DNA of 64,000 nt. Origin: an uncultured Desulfosarcina sp. Its GTDB lineage: Bacteria; Desulfobacterota; Desulfobacteria; Desulfobacterales; Desulfosarcinaceae. The notes beneath the pieces are model-generated. The model was not told the origin of the DNA. It did not search any database and saw nothing but the letters and a program-made list of their open reading frames with translations. Location: the NCBI RefSeq assembly GCF_963668215.1, contig NZ_OY764190.1:4526001-4590000 (forward strand), in the 5' to 3' direction. Shown one piece after another: positions 51,563-60,962 of this stretch. The first letter of the stretch is position 1; each line of letters begins with the position of its first letter. Made by a program: the position numbers and the translations under genes.

Positions 51563-52173
51563 AACGGCCGTTTTTACGGGTATTGATCCCGGCCCTGCTG
51601 TTGGCCATGATTCTCGGGTGCCGGTCGGTTACGCCTTCGGTGAATCACTACGTTCTGCGTTCCCTGGCCGCCGGAGAAAGTCCGGCAGGGACCGTTGACG
51701 AACCCCGGTCCCGGATCGTGGCCATCGGCCCGGTTCAGCTGCCCGCCTACGTCAACCGGATGCAGATGGTCATGCTGAACGATTCCAGTGAACTGGAGAT
51801 TTCCGAGTTCCATCGCTGGGCAGACTATCCGGACCGGCTGGTGCAGCAGGTTCTGGAAGACAATCTTCAGGCGCTGCTCCCCCATGCCCGGGTGGTGAGC
51901 CACCCCCTGCCGGCGGGATTGGAAGCGGATGTCACCCTTGGCATCCGTTTCGGCGAACTGATCGGCACCACGGACAAGAAGATGCGGCTTCGGGCGATGT
52001 GGACGCTGCAACGCAAAGGCGCTCCGGAAACGGAGCGATCCTGGCGGACTTGCCTTTGCGAACCGATTTCCGGAACGGGCTTCAAAGCCTTGGCCGCCGC
52101 CCATAACCGGGTGTTGGAAAAGTTCTGCCGGGAAGTCGCGTTGGCTATTGACGGGCTTGAATGGGAGAAATGA
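51559..52173 (+). CDS. pqiC: PqiC-like outer-membrane lipoprotein (ABC-type transport auxiliary)
   Basis: A 204-residue lipoprotein: signal and lipobox ILGC (Cys about 21), then the DUF330/PqiC domain (HYVLRSLA, RIVAIGPVQLPAYVNRMQMV, FHRWADYPDRLVQQVLEDNL). PqiC is the outer-membrane end of the Pqi system. It overlaps pqiB by four bases. Last gene of the operon. Confidence 0.92.
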   Translation: MKRPFLRVLIPALLLAMILGCRSVTPSVNHYVLRSLAAGESPAGTVDEPRSRIVAIGPVQLPAYVNRMQMVMLNDSSELEISEFHRWADYPDRLVQQVLEDNLQALLPHARVVSHPLPAGLEADVTLGIRFGELIGTTDKKMRLRAMWTLQRKGAPETERSWRTCLCEPISGTGFKALAAAHNRVLEKFCREVALAIDGLEWEK

Positions 52174-52200
52174 AATCCCGCGTGTTCGGATGTCGTCCGC

Positions 52201-53475
52201 CTATATGCTTTTTTTCGGTGTCGGCTGCGAACGGATGAAAAAGGAGAGAACCAGACAGGCCAATACCGCGGCCAGGCAGACGCCGAATGCTGTGGTAAAG
52301 CCGGACAGCGGCACCCGCTGCCCGGCCTGGCCGGCCCGGTCGATAATGCTGCCGGTCAGCACCTGAAAAGCGGCAACGCCCAGAAAGGGAGCCGGATTGA
52401 GAAGTCCGGAAGTCAAGCCCAAACGTTCCGTCGGCGTGGTTTCCCGGATGATCCCCCAAATGACGCTGATGAATCCGCCGATCATCAGTCCTATCAATAG
52501 CAGAATCACTGCGAAACCACGTAATTCCAGCCAGTCGAATACCGGCAGGATGGCCAGCCAGCACAGGCTGTAGACTGCTGTGATGGCGGTGAGGACGCGG
52601 CTTTTGTCCAGAGCGAGCCGATCCGGCAGCCAACCGAAAAATGGCGCTCCGATAATTACTCCTATGGGAATGAGCATATTGAGCTTGCTGGCCAGCATGC
52701 GCTCGATGTCCAGTACCGCCATCAGAAACGGAGTTGCCCACAGTCCCTGCAAGGTTACCGCGGTCCCGTAAAAACCGAAGAAGGTGACGGCAACCAGCCA
52801 GAACTGCGGGGCCGCCAGGACAATGCCGATGCTGGCCAACAGGCCGGGCCCGGGCTTGTCCGCATGGCCGTCCACCGGTTCTTGGGGTTCGGGGGCATCC
52901 CGGGTGGCAAAAAGCATCAAAAGGGCCAGCGCCAGGCTGATGCCGCCGATGAGAAAAAAGGTGGGCCGCCACCCCCACCGGCCTGCGGCCCAGGCCAGCG
53001 GCGTGGTGGCCACCACCGCCCCGAAATTGCCGACCGCCATGAGCAGGCCCACCATGGTGGCGAATTCCTTTTGCCGGAACCACTGGGAAAGAGCCTTGAC
53101 CGTTGGTACGTAGACCCCGCCCACGCCAAAGCCAATCATGGCCCTGCCCACCGATGCCCATCCTATGGTAGGGGCGAGGCCGAAGATGAAGCATCCGATT
53201 GCCGCCGTTACCGACCACCAGGCGATTACCCGCCGCGGGCCGATGCGATCCGCCAGGTACCCCACCATGGGCTGGTTGAACGCGTAGATGTAAAAATACA
53301 TGGACGACATCAGGCCCAGGGCCGTGGCGGTCGTATCGAAGGCGGCCAGCAGGTCGGAAACGATGACTGATGTGGAAACCCGGTGGAAATAAACGAAAAA
53401 ATAGATCAGGCCGATGACCGTGAAAACGATCCAGCGATGGGGGTCGCGGTGGGCAGGGGCCGCGGGTGGTTTCAT
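52201..53475 (-). CDS. Major facilitator superfamily transporter
   Basis: A 424-residue, 12-helix transporter. The N-terminal half (FTVIGLIYFFVYFHRVS...) and the conserved loop GYLADRIGPRRVI (the GxxxDRxGRR motif A) are present. The C-terminal half repeats it (GWLPDRLALDKSR). Substrate unknown; the closest pattern is the anion/oxalate-formate-type antiporters. A palindromic repeat lies 85 bases upstream of its start. It runs convergently towards pqiC. Confidence 0.9.
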   Translation of the reverse strand: MKPPAAPAHRDPHRWIVFTVIGLIYFFVYFHRVSTSVIVSDLLAAFDTTATALGLMSSMYFYIYAFNQPMVGYLADRIGPRRVIAWWSVTAAIGCFIFGLAPTIGWASVGRAMIGFGVGGVYVPTVKALSQWFRQKEFATMVGLLMAVGNFGAVVATTPLAWAAGRWGWRPTFFLIGGISLALALLMLFATRDAPEPQEPVDGHADKPGPGLLASIGIVLAAPQFWLVAVTFFGFYGTAVTLQGLWATPFLMAVLDIERMLASKLNMLIPIGVIIGAPFFGWLPDRLALDKSRVLTAITAVYSLCWLAILPVFDWLELRGFAVILLLIGLMIGGFISVIWGIIRETTPTERLGLTSGLLNPAPFLGVAAFQVLTGSIIDRAGQAGQRVPLSGFTTAFGVCLAAVLACLVLSFFIRSQPTPKKSI

Positions 53476-53559
53476 TACAGACGCTCTTTTTTTTGCGGTT
53501 TACGGAAAAATGGTCAGGTGCCGTCGGGGTAGCACATCTGAGGTGGGAAGTACATAGGT

Positions 53560-53728
53560 AGTGCCCATTCATAAATGGCCAATTTGACCGATATCTGCGT
53601 TATACGAAAAATTTTATCCTCGGAATATCAACCATATGTACCCCAAGGGTATTTCCTTCGGGCACCTCTGGTAAAATTTTTCGAAAGCCTTGATCTCGAC
53701 CAAATTAGCCGATTTCTGGACGGACACT
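53560..53728. repeat. Palindromic MITE-like element, family 1, copy C
   Basis: 169 bp, same orientation as copy A, with the same ends and interior arms. About 26 extra bases sit near the centre (CCCCAAGGGTATTTCCTTCG, itself a small hairpin). There is no clear target duplication. It lies between the MFS gene and the small protein at 53863. Confidence 0.85.
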
Positions 53729-53822
53729 GAAACCGGTTGGAGAAGGCAGGCTGGCGGAAGTCAAAAAAAGGTTGCGATGTGAGGGGGATGTTGAAAAAAG
53801 GTACGATTACATCGGGAAAGGC

Positions 53823-53844
53823 GGCGCCGACAGGCGTCGGCGCC
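53823..53844 (-). terminator. GC stem-loop
   Basis: GGCGCCGAC (53823-53831) pairs with GTCGGCGCC (53836-53844) with a 4-base loop. On the minus strand GCCTTTCCC follows, a weak T-tract. It ends the small gene at 53863-54060. Confidence 0.6.
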
Positions 53845-53862
53845 TTGCCATTCCGGTACCCG

Positions 53863-54060
53863 TTACGCTTCCACGGCCACGAGGGAAACTCCCAATTTCT
53901 TTTCCGCTGCCTGGACTTTGCTCAACTGGTCGGCACTCAGCGCGGACGGCTTTAAATCGTGGCAGGCGAAGGCCAGCAGGGTCTTGCCCAGATCTTTTTC
54001 AAGATCGGTAATGGTTTTAAGGGCGGATGCATCGACATTGTTTGCAAGTGAACATAACAT
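53863..54060 (-). CDS. Small hypothetical protein
   Basis: A 65-residue helical protein: MLCSLANNVDASALKTITDL ... DLGKTLLAFACHDLKPSALSADQ. The ATG has a strong AGGAGG site and a terminator follows, so this is a real gene. Two Cys at about 3 and 33 are present. No family known to me. Confidence 0.7.
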   Translation of the reverse strand: MLCSLANNVDASALKTITDLEKDLGKTLLAFACHDLKPSALSADQLSKVQAAEKKLGVSLVAVEA

Positions 54061-54222
54061 GGCTTTTCCTCCTGGTTTAAAGTTGACGGCGACGCCGTAC
54101 TCATTTCGAAGGGCGGTTGCGGATGACCTTCGGCCCGGCTGCCGGCTTTAAATCAATTTAGGATAGGACGGCCTTGGGGGACAATACCGGAAGAGTTGCA
54201 GCTAACTGACGGGTAAAAACCG

Positions 54223-55116
54223 TCAGTTATTCAACCCCAACAAAAACGAACGCAGGTTGGTGGAAGTGTTGCGCAAGTCCAGCTTGCGGCGCAGGTTGCG
54301 CCGGTGAAAGTTGACGGTGGCGATGCTCAGGCCGAGCTGGTCGGCGATCTCCTTGCTTCTGCGACCCTCCCGGATCAGCGCGGCCACCTCGATTTCCTGG
54401 GGGGTTAGCCGCGTTTCGATGGCCGACAGCCGTCTCATGAAAGGCCGGGTCAACTCGGACAGGCGTTCCTCCAGGCTCGCCAGCATGGCTTTCTGGCGAG
54501 GCTGAAGCTTGCTGGCAGCTATGCGGGCGATCACGGGAGCCACCAGATGCCGCATGTTGTCGAGAACCTTTTTTTCCATCTCGCACTGGTCGGCTTCCCG
54601 CTGGCGCAACAGCACCTTGAGGGCCGTATTGGCATCCTCCAGATACTGCTTCTGACTTTTCAGGGCCGCTTCACTTTCCCGCAGGCCCGCCTCGGCCCGT
54701 TTCAAGGCCGTGATGTTTTCATGGCTCACGACAATGCGCAGGGGGCCCGGACCGGGCGTCCGGGTGACGCGCATGTAAAACCAGCGCTGCTCATCCGGGC
54801 TGTGGCAATCGTATTCCATTGCGAATTCTTCTCGCTTGCCGGTGATCACTTCACGAATCCCCTGGGCGACCAGCGAGGGTTCGCTTCCGGCCAGTTCGCA
54901 GATTTTGAGGTAGTTGACACCCCGCGTGTCCGGCCGCATGCGAATCTGGTTGCTTTTGGCAAAGCGTTTCCAGGCCCGGTTGCTCTCCAGGATAACGCCG
55001 TTTGCGTCCAGAATGGCCACATGGGCCGTCAGCGAGTTTAAGATGGTCTTGGCAAATGATCCATCGGCCGATGAAGACTTGGACGGTTTCATGGATTTCC
55101 ATTTATCGTCGATCAT
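54223..55116 (-). CDS. PAS-LuxR-type transcriptional regulator
   Basis: A 297-residue protein. PAS domain about 20-140 (ILNSLTAHVAILDANGVILESNRAW), a coiled coil (RAEAGLRESEAALKSQKQYL), then a LuxR/GerE HTH (LTPQEIEVAALIREGRRSKEIA) at the end. It has no receiver domain; the PAS domain would sense a small ligand, haem or redox. The ATG at 55116 has AAGGAGG; the open frame continues further but without a site. Divergent from the corrinoid reactivase gene. A target is not visible. Confidence 0.88.
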   Translation of the reverse strand: MIDDKWKSMKPSKSSSADGSFAKTILNSLTAHVAILDANGVILESNRAWKRFAKSNQIRMRPDTRGVNYLKICELAGSEPSLVAQGIREVITGKREEFAMEYDCHSPDEQRWFYMRVTRTPGPGPLRIVVSHENITALKRAEAGLRESEAALKSQKQYLEDANTALKVLLRQREADQCEMEKKVLDNMRHLVAPVIARIAASKLQPRQKAMLASLEERLSELTRPFMRRLSAIETRLTPQEIEVAALIREGRRSKEIADQLGLSIATVNFHRRNLRRKLDLRNTSTNLRSFLLGLNN

Positions 55117-55288
55117 TGGCAGCCTCCTTACTGGCAGTATTCTCCCAGACCATGGTGTTGATTTAATCTTTATTAAACCACGAAGTGGAAAACCATGCAA
55201 AGGTTTCGGCGTTATTTCTCTTCCGGTACGGCCATCGCCGAAATGGACCTTGACAATTGCCGCCAATTGGATCAGAAAATAATGAAGC

Positions 55289-55450
55289 AAGGTGCCCATG
55301 GGGCATAAGAGGGAATCCCGTGCAAATCGGGAGTGGTCCCGCCGCTGTAATCGGGGACGAAATCCGCAGCAGCCACTGTTTCGTTGCGTGCCGAAACGGG
55401 AAGGCGCGGAAAGTAGATGGATCCGGAAGCCAGAAGACCTGCCTTGCCGA
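55289..55450 (+). ncRNA. Cobalamin riboswitch 1
   Basis: The conserved core of the adenosyl/methyl-cobalamin element is present: GGGAATCCCGTGCAAATCGG, CCGCCGCTGTAATCGGG, GCCACTG, GGGAAGG, and the B12 box GAAGCCAGAAGACCTGCC. It lies on the plus strand ahead of the corrinoid reactivase gene. No clear terminator follows before the ATG at 55689, so it may act at translation level. The remaining about 240-base leader has no other feature I can name. Confidence 0.93.
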
Positions 55451-55688
55451 TTGCCGACCAGCTGCGGTGTACAGCGACGGGGTAAAAGCGATCATGCCCA
55501 TGCGGATGCGAACTTTCATGAATCGGTTTTCGTGAGGGTTTCTCGACCCAGGCTGCATGGGTGGTCTTATCTGGGACCCGAATCTATTTCGGCCCGAATG
55601 CACCCTTTGCCCTTCCTTTGTTTTCACTCCGTACACGCCTGTCCGGCAGTCCTTAACATCTCACTTCTTCATGTAAAAGGATAGGCCT

Positions 55689-57650
55689 ATGACAGCGAAA
55701 TCCACTATCACTTTCCTCCCCCACAACCGCGAAATCCAGGTGCCGGACGGCACCGTGCTGATCCGGGCGGCCATGGAGGCCGGTGTACACATCAACGCCT
55801 CATGCGGCGGGGAGGGCGTTTGCGGCAAGTGCCGGGTCATCGTCGAATCCGGCGAGGTGGCCGGGGGCGTCAGCGAACAGCTCAGCCCGGAGGACCGGGA
55901 GAAAGGCTACCGCCTGGCCTGCAAGTCGGTCGTCACCGGCGACGTCACCGTACGCGTGCCCGTGGAATCGGCCATCGACACCAGCGTGTTGAAGCAGAGC
56001 TACGTTCCCCGGAAAACGGCCCGCATCCGGCAGATGGACCTGAACGATTTAAAAGAGCAGGGGCTGTTTCTGCCGCCGGTGGAGAAAATCTATATCGAAC
56101 TTCCCGAGCCGGACAACCAGGACCACCTGCCCGACGTCACCCGGCTGGTCAGCCACCTGAAACTGCACCACGACGAACATCGCCTGACCGTCAGCCTGCC
56201 GGTGATCCGCAGGATTCCCGACGTGCTGCGCAAGGACAACTTCCGGGTCACGGCCACCCTGGCCCGCCCGGTGTTCGAAAACGGCAAGACCGAGATCGTC
56301 AACGTCCAGCCCGGCGACACCTCCGACCGCATCTACGCCATTGCCATGGATATCGGCACCACCACGATCTACGGCCAGCTCATCGATTTGAAGACCGGGG
56401 CGGTGCTGGCCGAAAAAGGCGATTTCAACGGCCAGATCAGCTACGGCGAGGACGTGATCAGCCGGATCGTGTTCGCTGAGAAAGCCGGCGGACTGGAGCA
56501 GCTGCAGAAGGTGGTGACCGAAACCATCAACAAGATCGTGACTGGCATCGTGCGGCGGTCCAAGGTGGACCCGGAGGACATCGCCGCCATCACCCTGGCC
56601 GGCAACACCACCATGACGCAGCTGCTGCTCAAGATCAATCCGCGCTACATCCGGCGCAGCCCCTACGTGCCGGCCTCGACCCTCTATCCGCCCATCCGGG
56701 CGGTGGACATCGGCCTGGCGTTGGGCGACCATGTCACGGCCCTGGTCTACCCGGCCGTGTCCAGCTATGTGGGCGGGGATATCGTGGCCGGGGTGATGGG
56801 CTCGGGGCTATACCGGGACGAACGGCTGACCCTGTTCATGGACATCGGCACCAATGCCGAGATCGTCATCGGCAATCGGGACTGGCTGGCCTGCGCGGCC
56901 TGCAGCGCCGGACCGGCCTTCGAGGGCGGCGGCATCAAGTTCGGCATGCGCGCGGCCAAGGGGGCCATCGAGGACTTCTCGCTGGACCCCGTGACCTGGG
57001 AACCCATGTTGATGACCATCGGCAACGTGCGTCCCAAGGGCATCTGCGGCTCGGGCCTGATCATCATGATCGCGGTGATGTTCGAACTGGGCCTGATCGA
57101 CAACCTGGGCAAATTCAACCGCGACCTGGCCACCGACCGCATCCGTGAGGATAACGGGGTGTGGGAATACGTGCTGGCCCGGGCCGAGGAGACCCAGATC
57201 GACCGGGACATCGCCCTGACCGAAATCGACATCGAGAACCTGATCCGGGCCAAAGGGGCGATTTACAGCGGATGCATGACCCTGCTGGCCGAGGTGGGCA
57301 TGGACATGTCGGTGATCGACCGCATCATCCTGGCCGGGGGCTTCGGCAGCTATGTGGACCTGGAAAAGGCCATGACCATCGGGCTTTTGCCCGAGATCGA
57401 TGCGGAGAAGGTGACCTTCATCGGCAACAGTTCTCTCATGGGCGCCAAGATGAGCAGCCTGACCAACCGCATCCGGCGGGACGTGGTGGAGGTGACCCGC
57501 TCCATGACCAATTTCGAGTTGTCGGAAACCCCGTCGTATATGGACAACTACGTGGCGGCCCTGTTTCTGCCCCATACGGATATGGCCCAGTTTCCGAAGC
57601 TGAAGGCCCGCATTCAGGCGTGCCAACCTGCCGGGTCGCATCCATGGTAA
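55689..57650 (+). CDS. Reductive activator of corrinoid proteins (RACE, ASKHA type)
   Basis: A 653-residue protein. N-terminal [2Fe-2S] ferredoxin domain (about 1-95; CGGEGVCGKC with a later Cys in LACKS), then a linker, then an ASKHA ATPase-like domain (MDIGTTTIYG, GNTTMTQLLL, DIGTNAEIVIG, AGGFGSYVDL). Such proteins use ATP to reduce inactive Co(II) corrinoid proteins back to Co(I), for example for methyltransferases or acetogenic-type C1 pathways. It is behind a cobalamin riboswitch, so it is expressed when B12 is low. No corrinoid protein gene is in the window. Confidence 0.93.
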   Translation: MTAKSTITFLPHNREIQVPDGTVLIRAAMEAGVHINASCGGEGVCGKCRVIVESGEVAGGVSEQLSPEDREKGYRLACKSVVTGDVTVRVPVESAIDTSVLKQSYVPRKTARIRQMDLNDLKEQGLFLPPVEKIYIELPEPDNQDHLPDVTRLVSHLKLHHDEHRLTVSLPVIRRIPDVLRKDNFRVTATLARPVFENGKTEIVNVQPGDTSDRIYAIAMDIGTTTIYGQLIDLKTGAVLAEKGDFNGQISYGEDVISRIVFAEKAGGLEQLQKVVTETINKIVTGIVRRSKVDPEDIAAITLAGNTTMTQLLLKINPRYIRRSPYVPASTLYPPIRAVDIGLALGDHVTALVYPAVSSYVGGDIVAGVMGSGLYRDERLTLFMDIGTNAEIVIGNRDWLACAACSAGPAFEGGGIKFGMRAAKGAIEDFSLDPVTWEPMLMTIGNVRPKGICGSGLIIMIAVMFELGLIDNLGKFNRDLATDRIREDNGVWEYVLARAEETQIDRDIALTEIDIENLIRAKGAIYSGCMTLLAEVGMDMSVIDRIILAGGFGSYVDLEKAMTIGLLPEIDAEKVTFIGNSSLMGAKMSSLTNRIRRDVVEVTRSMTNFELSETPSYMDNYVAALFLPHTDMAQFPKLKARIQACQPAGSHPW

Positions 57651-57810
57651 TCGAAAAATAAGAGTAGAACGTGTTTTGGTCCGATTTTCAGGGAGAATCG
57701 TCTCACCTCCATGGTAACTGGATAAACCGGACTGCTTATTTGTTCTCTATAGCATCAAAAACAGGGTTGACATTTTAGATTTTTATTCTATTCTAACGCT
57801 GCAATTCCAA

Positions 57811-57972
57811 AGGTGCTTATAACAGAGCTTAATAGGGAATCCCGTGAAAATCGGGAACGGGCCCGCCGCTGTAATCGGGGACGAACGCTGCAAAAGGTCA
57901 CTGGCCGGATAGGCTGGGAAGACGCAGCAAGTAGAAAGATCCGAAAGTCAGAAAACCTGCCTGGGCAAATCA
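57811..57972 (+). ncRNA. Cobalamin riboswitch 2
   Basis: The core words are TAATAGGGAATCCCGTG, CCGCCGCTGTAATCGGG, GGTCACTGG, GGGAAGACG and the B12 box GAAAGTCAGAAAACCTGCC. It is followed by a clear intrinsic terminator (58041-58084), so it probably controls transcription of the DUF3450/ExbBD/TonB operon. Confidence 0.92.
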
Positions 57973-58040
57973 GGAAACGATAGCGTGGACCGCCTCGTTC
58001 CTCGACGTTAAAATATCTGTCTGTGGATATAAACAGGGAT

Positions 58041-58084
58041 ATCCCGGATCGTTTTACCAAAAAAACGGTCCGGGATTTTTTTTT
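58041..58084 (+). terminator. Riboswitch-controlled terminator
   Basis: ATCCCGGATCGTTTT (58041-58055) pairs with AAAACGGTCCGGGAT (58062-58076), with nine T residues after it. It ends the leader 50 bases before the ATG at 58132. Confidence 0.9.
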
Positions 58085-58131
58085 GGTAAACGCCCTAATC
58101 ATCAGTTCTTAACGGTTCAGGAGACCGGTGA

Positions 58132-58908
58132 ATGACCAGAAAAAAGAGTCTCATTCTCATACTTACCAATTGTTGTCTGTTTTTGCTGTCCGGCAATTCC
58201 GGGATGGCTATCGACACCGAGCGGCAAATAGAGAAACCCGTACGCCAATCCATCGATACCCGACAGGCAAATCAAGAAGCGAAAGCAAAATGGCGCTTGG
58301 AAAAAGAAAAGTTGACCGATCGCTTCGAACAGCTCCAGGCCGAGCAGACGCAACTGCGGCAACAACGGCAGGCATTACAGGACTATGTTGACGCGGCCTG
58401 GGAACGGATTGCCGCCAAGGAAAAACAGCTCGCCGATATTGAACAGATTTCCAATCAAATCCAGCCTTTTTTGAAGGAGATGTTGACCCTTCTAAAGATA
58501 CAAGTGTCCGATGACTTTCCGTTTCTGTCTGAAGAGCGAAAAAAACGAATCGAAAATCTTGAGTACTTGATGATCGATCCTGACGTCTCAGTGAGCGAGA
58601 AATACCGCAAGGTCATGGAGGCCTTCCTGGTGGAGGCAGAGTATGGCACGACGATCGAGACGTATCAGGAAACCATCGACATCGACGGTCAGAGCATGTT
58701 GGTCGATATCTTTCGGCTGGGACGGATAAGCCTGTTTTACCAGAGCCTGGACCGCAAGCAGTGCGGTTTTTATAATGTCGCCGATAATGTATGGCAATCT
58801 CTGCCTGCCACCCATAACCCATCCATCCATGCGGCTATCGATATCGCCGCCAAGCGCCAGCCGGTGGAAATGCTTACCCTGCCGATAGGAAGAATGGTGA
58901 TCCGATGA
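58132..58908 (+). CDS. DUF3450 periplasmic coiled-coil protein
   Basis: A 258-residue exported protein: signal peptide (about 1-25, ends NSGMA), a long coiled coil (about 35-105, QANQEAKAKWRLEKEKLTDR) and a conserved C-terminal globular part (GRISLFYQSLDRKQCGFYN). DUF3450 genes are known to lead ExbB/ExbD/TonB operons of siderophore or vitamin B12 uptake. It overlaps the next gene by four bases. Confidence 0.9.
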   Translation: MTRKKSLILILTNCCLFLLSGNSGMAIDTERQIEKPVRQSIDTRQANQEAKAKWRLEKEKLTDRFEQLQAEQTQLRQQRQALQDYVDAAWERIAAKEKQLADIEQISNQIQPFLKEMLTLLKIQVSDDFPFLSEERKKRIENLEYLMIDPDVSVSEKYRKVMEAFLVEAEYGTTIETYQETIDIDGQSMLVDIFRLGRISLFYQSLDRKQCGFYNVADNVWQSLPATHNPSIHAAIDIAAKRQPVEMLTLPIGRMVIR

Positions 58909-60344
58909 GAATGGTCATTGCGTGGTTACTCCCGGTATTGCTTGCCAACGCAATAGTGGTTTCGCCGACCGTGGCCCAGGACATGCGGGCGATTCAGATT
59001 AAGGCCCAGGAAGCCAAAGAAGAGTTGGTCCTAAAAGCGGCTGCGGAAAAAGCTGCCGCCGAAAAAGCGGCTGCCGAGAGTCGGGCGACGATTATGCAGG
59101 ATCGCACCGCCCTGAAAAAGGCCATCGCCGAGCTTGAATCCGCCAACCGGAAGCTTGAAAAAGAGATCGATGCATTAAGGCAGGCGAGCCAGGGCTTGGA
59201 CCAGCGGGAGCAGCAGCTTGGCGAGTCCTTGGCGCAGACCGACAGTATGATCAACGAGCTGGTGGGCGTCATCCGTATCAATGCCAAGGATGTCGATGGG
59301 TTGATCACCCAGAACCTTCAAACCGCTTTTGAAGAGAATCCCACCCTGTTCATGGAGACCATCTCCAAGGATCAGAAATTCCCCGGTATGGATGATGTCC
59401 GCGCCATAGCCGAGGGGTTGCGCTCTCAGATTGCATCCACCGGTGAGGTGGCTTTGCACAAAGGGTTGATTGTTGATCGGGCCGGCCGTGAGGCAGAGGC
59501 CGATGTACTGTTGCTGGGTCCGTTTACGGCGGCCTATCGGATCGGCAATGAGGTGGGCTTCTGCAATTACTCGGCTACGGGAAAAAAACTCTATGCTCTT
59601 TCGCGGCTTCCCGGCAGGCGAATGCAAAAGCAGCTGGCGGGCTACATGAAGGGTCAAAACGACAGTGTTCCCATTGATATCTCCCGTGGCGGCGCCCTGC
59701 GCCAGCTGACCCATGAACTCAAGCTCTGGGAGCAGATCCCCAAGGGTGGTCCCATCGTTTGGCCGATCCTGCTTATCCTGGCGGTTGGCGCGTTGATTGT
59801 GGTTGAAAGGGTGATTTTCCTGATGCGCAAAAAGCTGGATGCCGACAAATTGGTGCAAACAATCGAATCGCATACCATTAAGAACAATTGGTCTGCCTGT
59901 TCAGAGGCTTGTCAACGGCATGCCAGCATTCCGGTGGCCAGGATTCTCAAATCCGGACTGGCATGCTGCCAGATGCAACGCGAGGAGATGGAAAATGCTC
60001 TCCAGGAAGCCATCCTGAAGGAGGTGCCGCCAATGGAGCGCTTTCTGTCCACACTGGGTATGCTGGCTGCTATTGCGCCGCTGCTGGGCCTTCTGGGGAC
60101 GGTGACCGGAATGATCGACACCTTCCACGTAATCACCTTGCACGGCTCCGGTGATCCGCGCCTGATGTCGGGAGGAATTTCCGAGGCGCTGGTGACGACA
60201 ATGCTAGGGCTTTCGGTGGCCATTCCGCTGATGTTGTCCCAGACGCTCTTGAGCCGTGCCGTGGAGAAAAAAATCGGCGAAATGGAAGAGAAGGCGGTCG
60301 CCCTGGTCAATATCATCCACAAGAACAGAGGCAACATGTTGTGA
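58905..60344 (+). CDS. MotA/TolQ/ExbB protein with periplasmic N-terminal domain
   Basis: A 479-residue protein. Signal/anchor (about 1-23), coiled coil with AAAEKAAAEKAAAE repeat (about 38-110), a DUF3450-partner globular part (about 120-250), and then one helix and the TolQ/ExbB proton-channel domain (LLILAVGALIVVERVIF ... ATLGMLAAIAPLLGLLGTVTGM). It belongs with the DUF3450 protein as an energy-transducing unit. The last 20 residues overlap the following gene by four bases. Confidence 0.9.
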   Translation: MRMVIAWLLPVLLANAIVVSPTVAQDMRAIQIKAQEAKEELVLKAAAEKAAAEKAAAESRATIMQDRTALKKAIAELESANRKLEKEIDALRQASQGLDQREQQLGESLAQTDSMINELVGVIRINAKDVDGLITQNLQTAFEENPTLFMETISKDQKFPGMDDVRAIAEGLRSQIASTGEVALHKGLIVDRAGREAEADVLLLGPFTAAYRIGNEVGFCNYSATGKKLYALSRLPGRRMQKQLAGYMKGQNDSVPIDISRGGALRQLTHELKLWEQIPKGGPIVWPILLILAVGALIVVERVIFLMRKKLDADKLVQTIESHTIKNNWSACSEACQRHASIPVARILKSGLACCQMQREEMENALQEAILKEVPPMERFLSTLGMLAAIAPLLGLLGTVTGMIDTFHVITLHGSGDPRLMSGGISEALVTTMLGLSVAIPLMLSQTLLSRAVEKKIGEMEEKAVALVNIIHKNRGNML

Positions 60345-60952
60345 TTGATCTTTTCGTTACCCAGTACCTCCGTTTGGAGGAGTACTTTCGCGCCGGGGGT
60401 GTGACCATGCTGCCACTGGCTTTGGTCAGCGTAGGCATGTGGCTGCTGATCGTTGAACGGGCGATTTTTTTCAGACGCCTGCATCGCAAGAACATGCCGC
60501 TTAAAAAGGCTCTGGCACACATCCGGGACAATCGGTTGCCCGATCCCGACCAATACCGCGGTGCCGTTTCTCTGTTGGTGGCCCGATTCATCCAGCGCCG
60601 CAGTTTCGACCGTATGCTGGACCGATTTATTCTCGACGAAACCGTGGTCACCATCAACCGGTCCCTGACTGATTATCTGGCCGTCATCGGCGTTCTGGCC
60701 GCCATAGCACCATTGCTGGGTTTGCTGGGCACAGTCACCGGCATGATCGGCACTTTTGATGTCTTATCGGTTTTTGGCACCGGCAATGCCAAAGGCATGG
60801 CCGGCGGAATTTCCGAGGCCCTGATTACGACTCAGACCGGCCTCTTGGTAGCCATTCCAGGGCTATATATGAAAGGCTTTCTGGACCTCCGGGCGCGCAA
60901 CCTGCAGCAGCGGGTGGCCAGGGCGGGGTTTTACTTGAGAAGGCAAATTTAG
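60341..60952 (+). CDS. exbB: ExbB/TolQ-family proton channel (ExbB2)
   Basis: A 203-residue three-helix membrane protein: LPLALVSVGMWLLIVERAIF (helix 1), LAVIGVLAAIAPLLGLLGTVTGMIGTF (helix 2), and ALITTQTGLLVAIPGLYM (helix 3). It couples proton flow to TonB with ExbD. GTG start overlapping the previous stop. Operon position between ExbB-like and ExbD genes. Confidence 0.92.
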   Translation: MIDLFVTQYLRLEEYFRAGGVTMLPLALVSVGMWLLIVERAIFFRRLHRKNMPLKKALAHIRDNRLPDPDQYRGAVSLLVARFIQRRSFDRMLDRFILDETVVTINRSLTDYLAVIGVLAAIAPLLGLLGTVTGMIGTFDVLSVFGTGNAKGMAGGISEALITTQTGLLVAIPGLYMKGFLDLRARNLQQRVARAGFYLRRQI

Positions 60953-60962
60953 GAAATCAACA

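Noticed and set aside
52148..53572. A 475-codon frame extending the MFS gene region in another frame
   Set aside because: The true transporter frame shows 12 helices; this one is rich in Arg/His/Gly as expected of a shadow.
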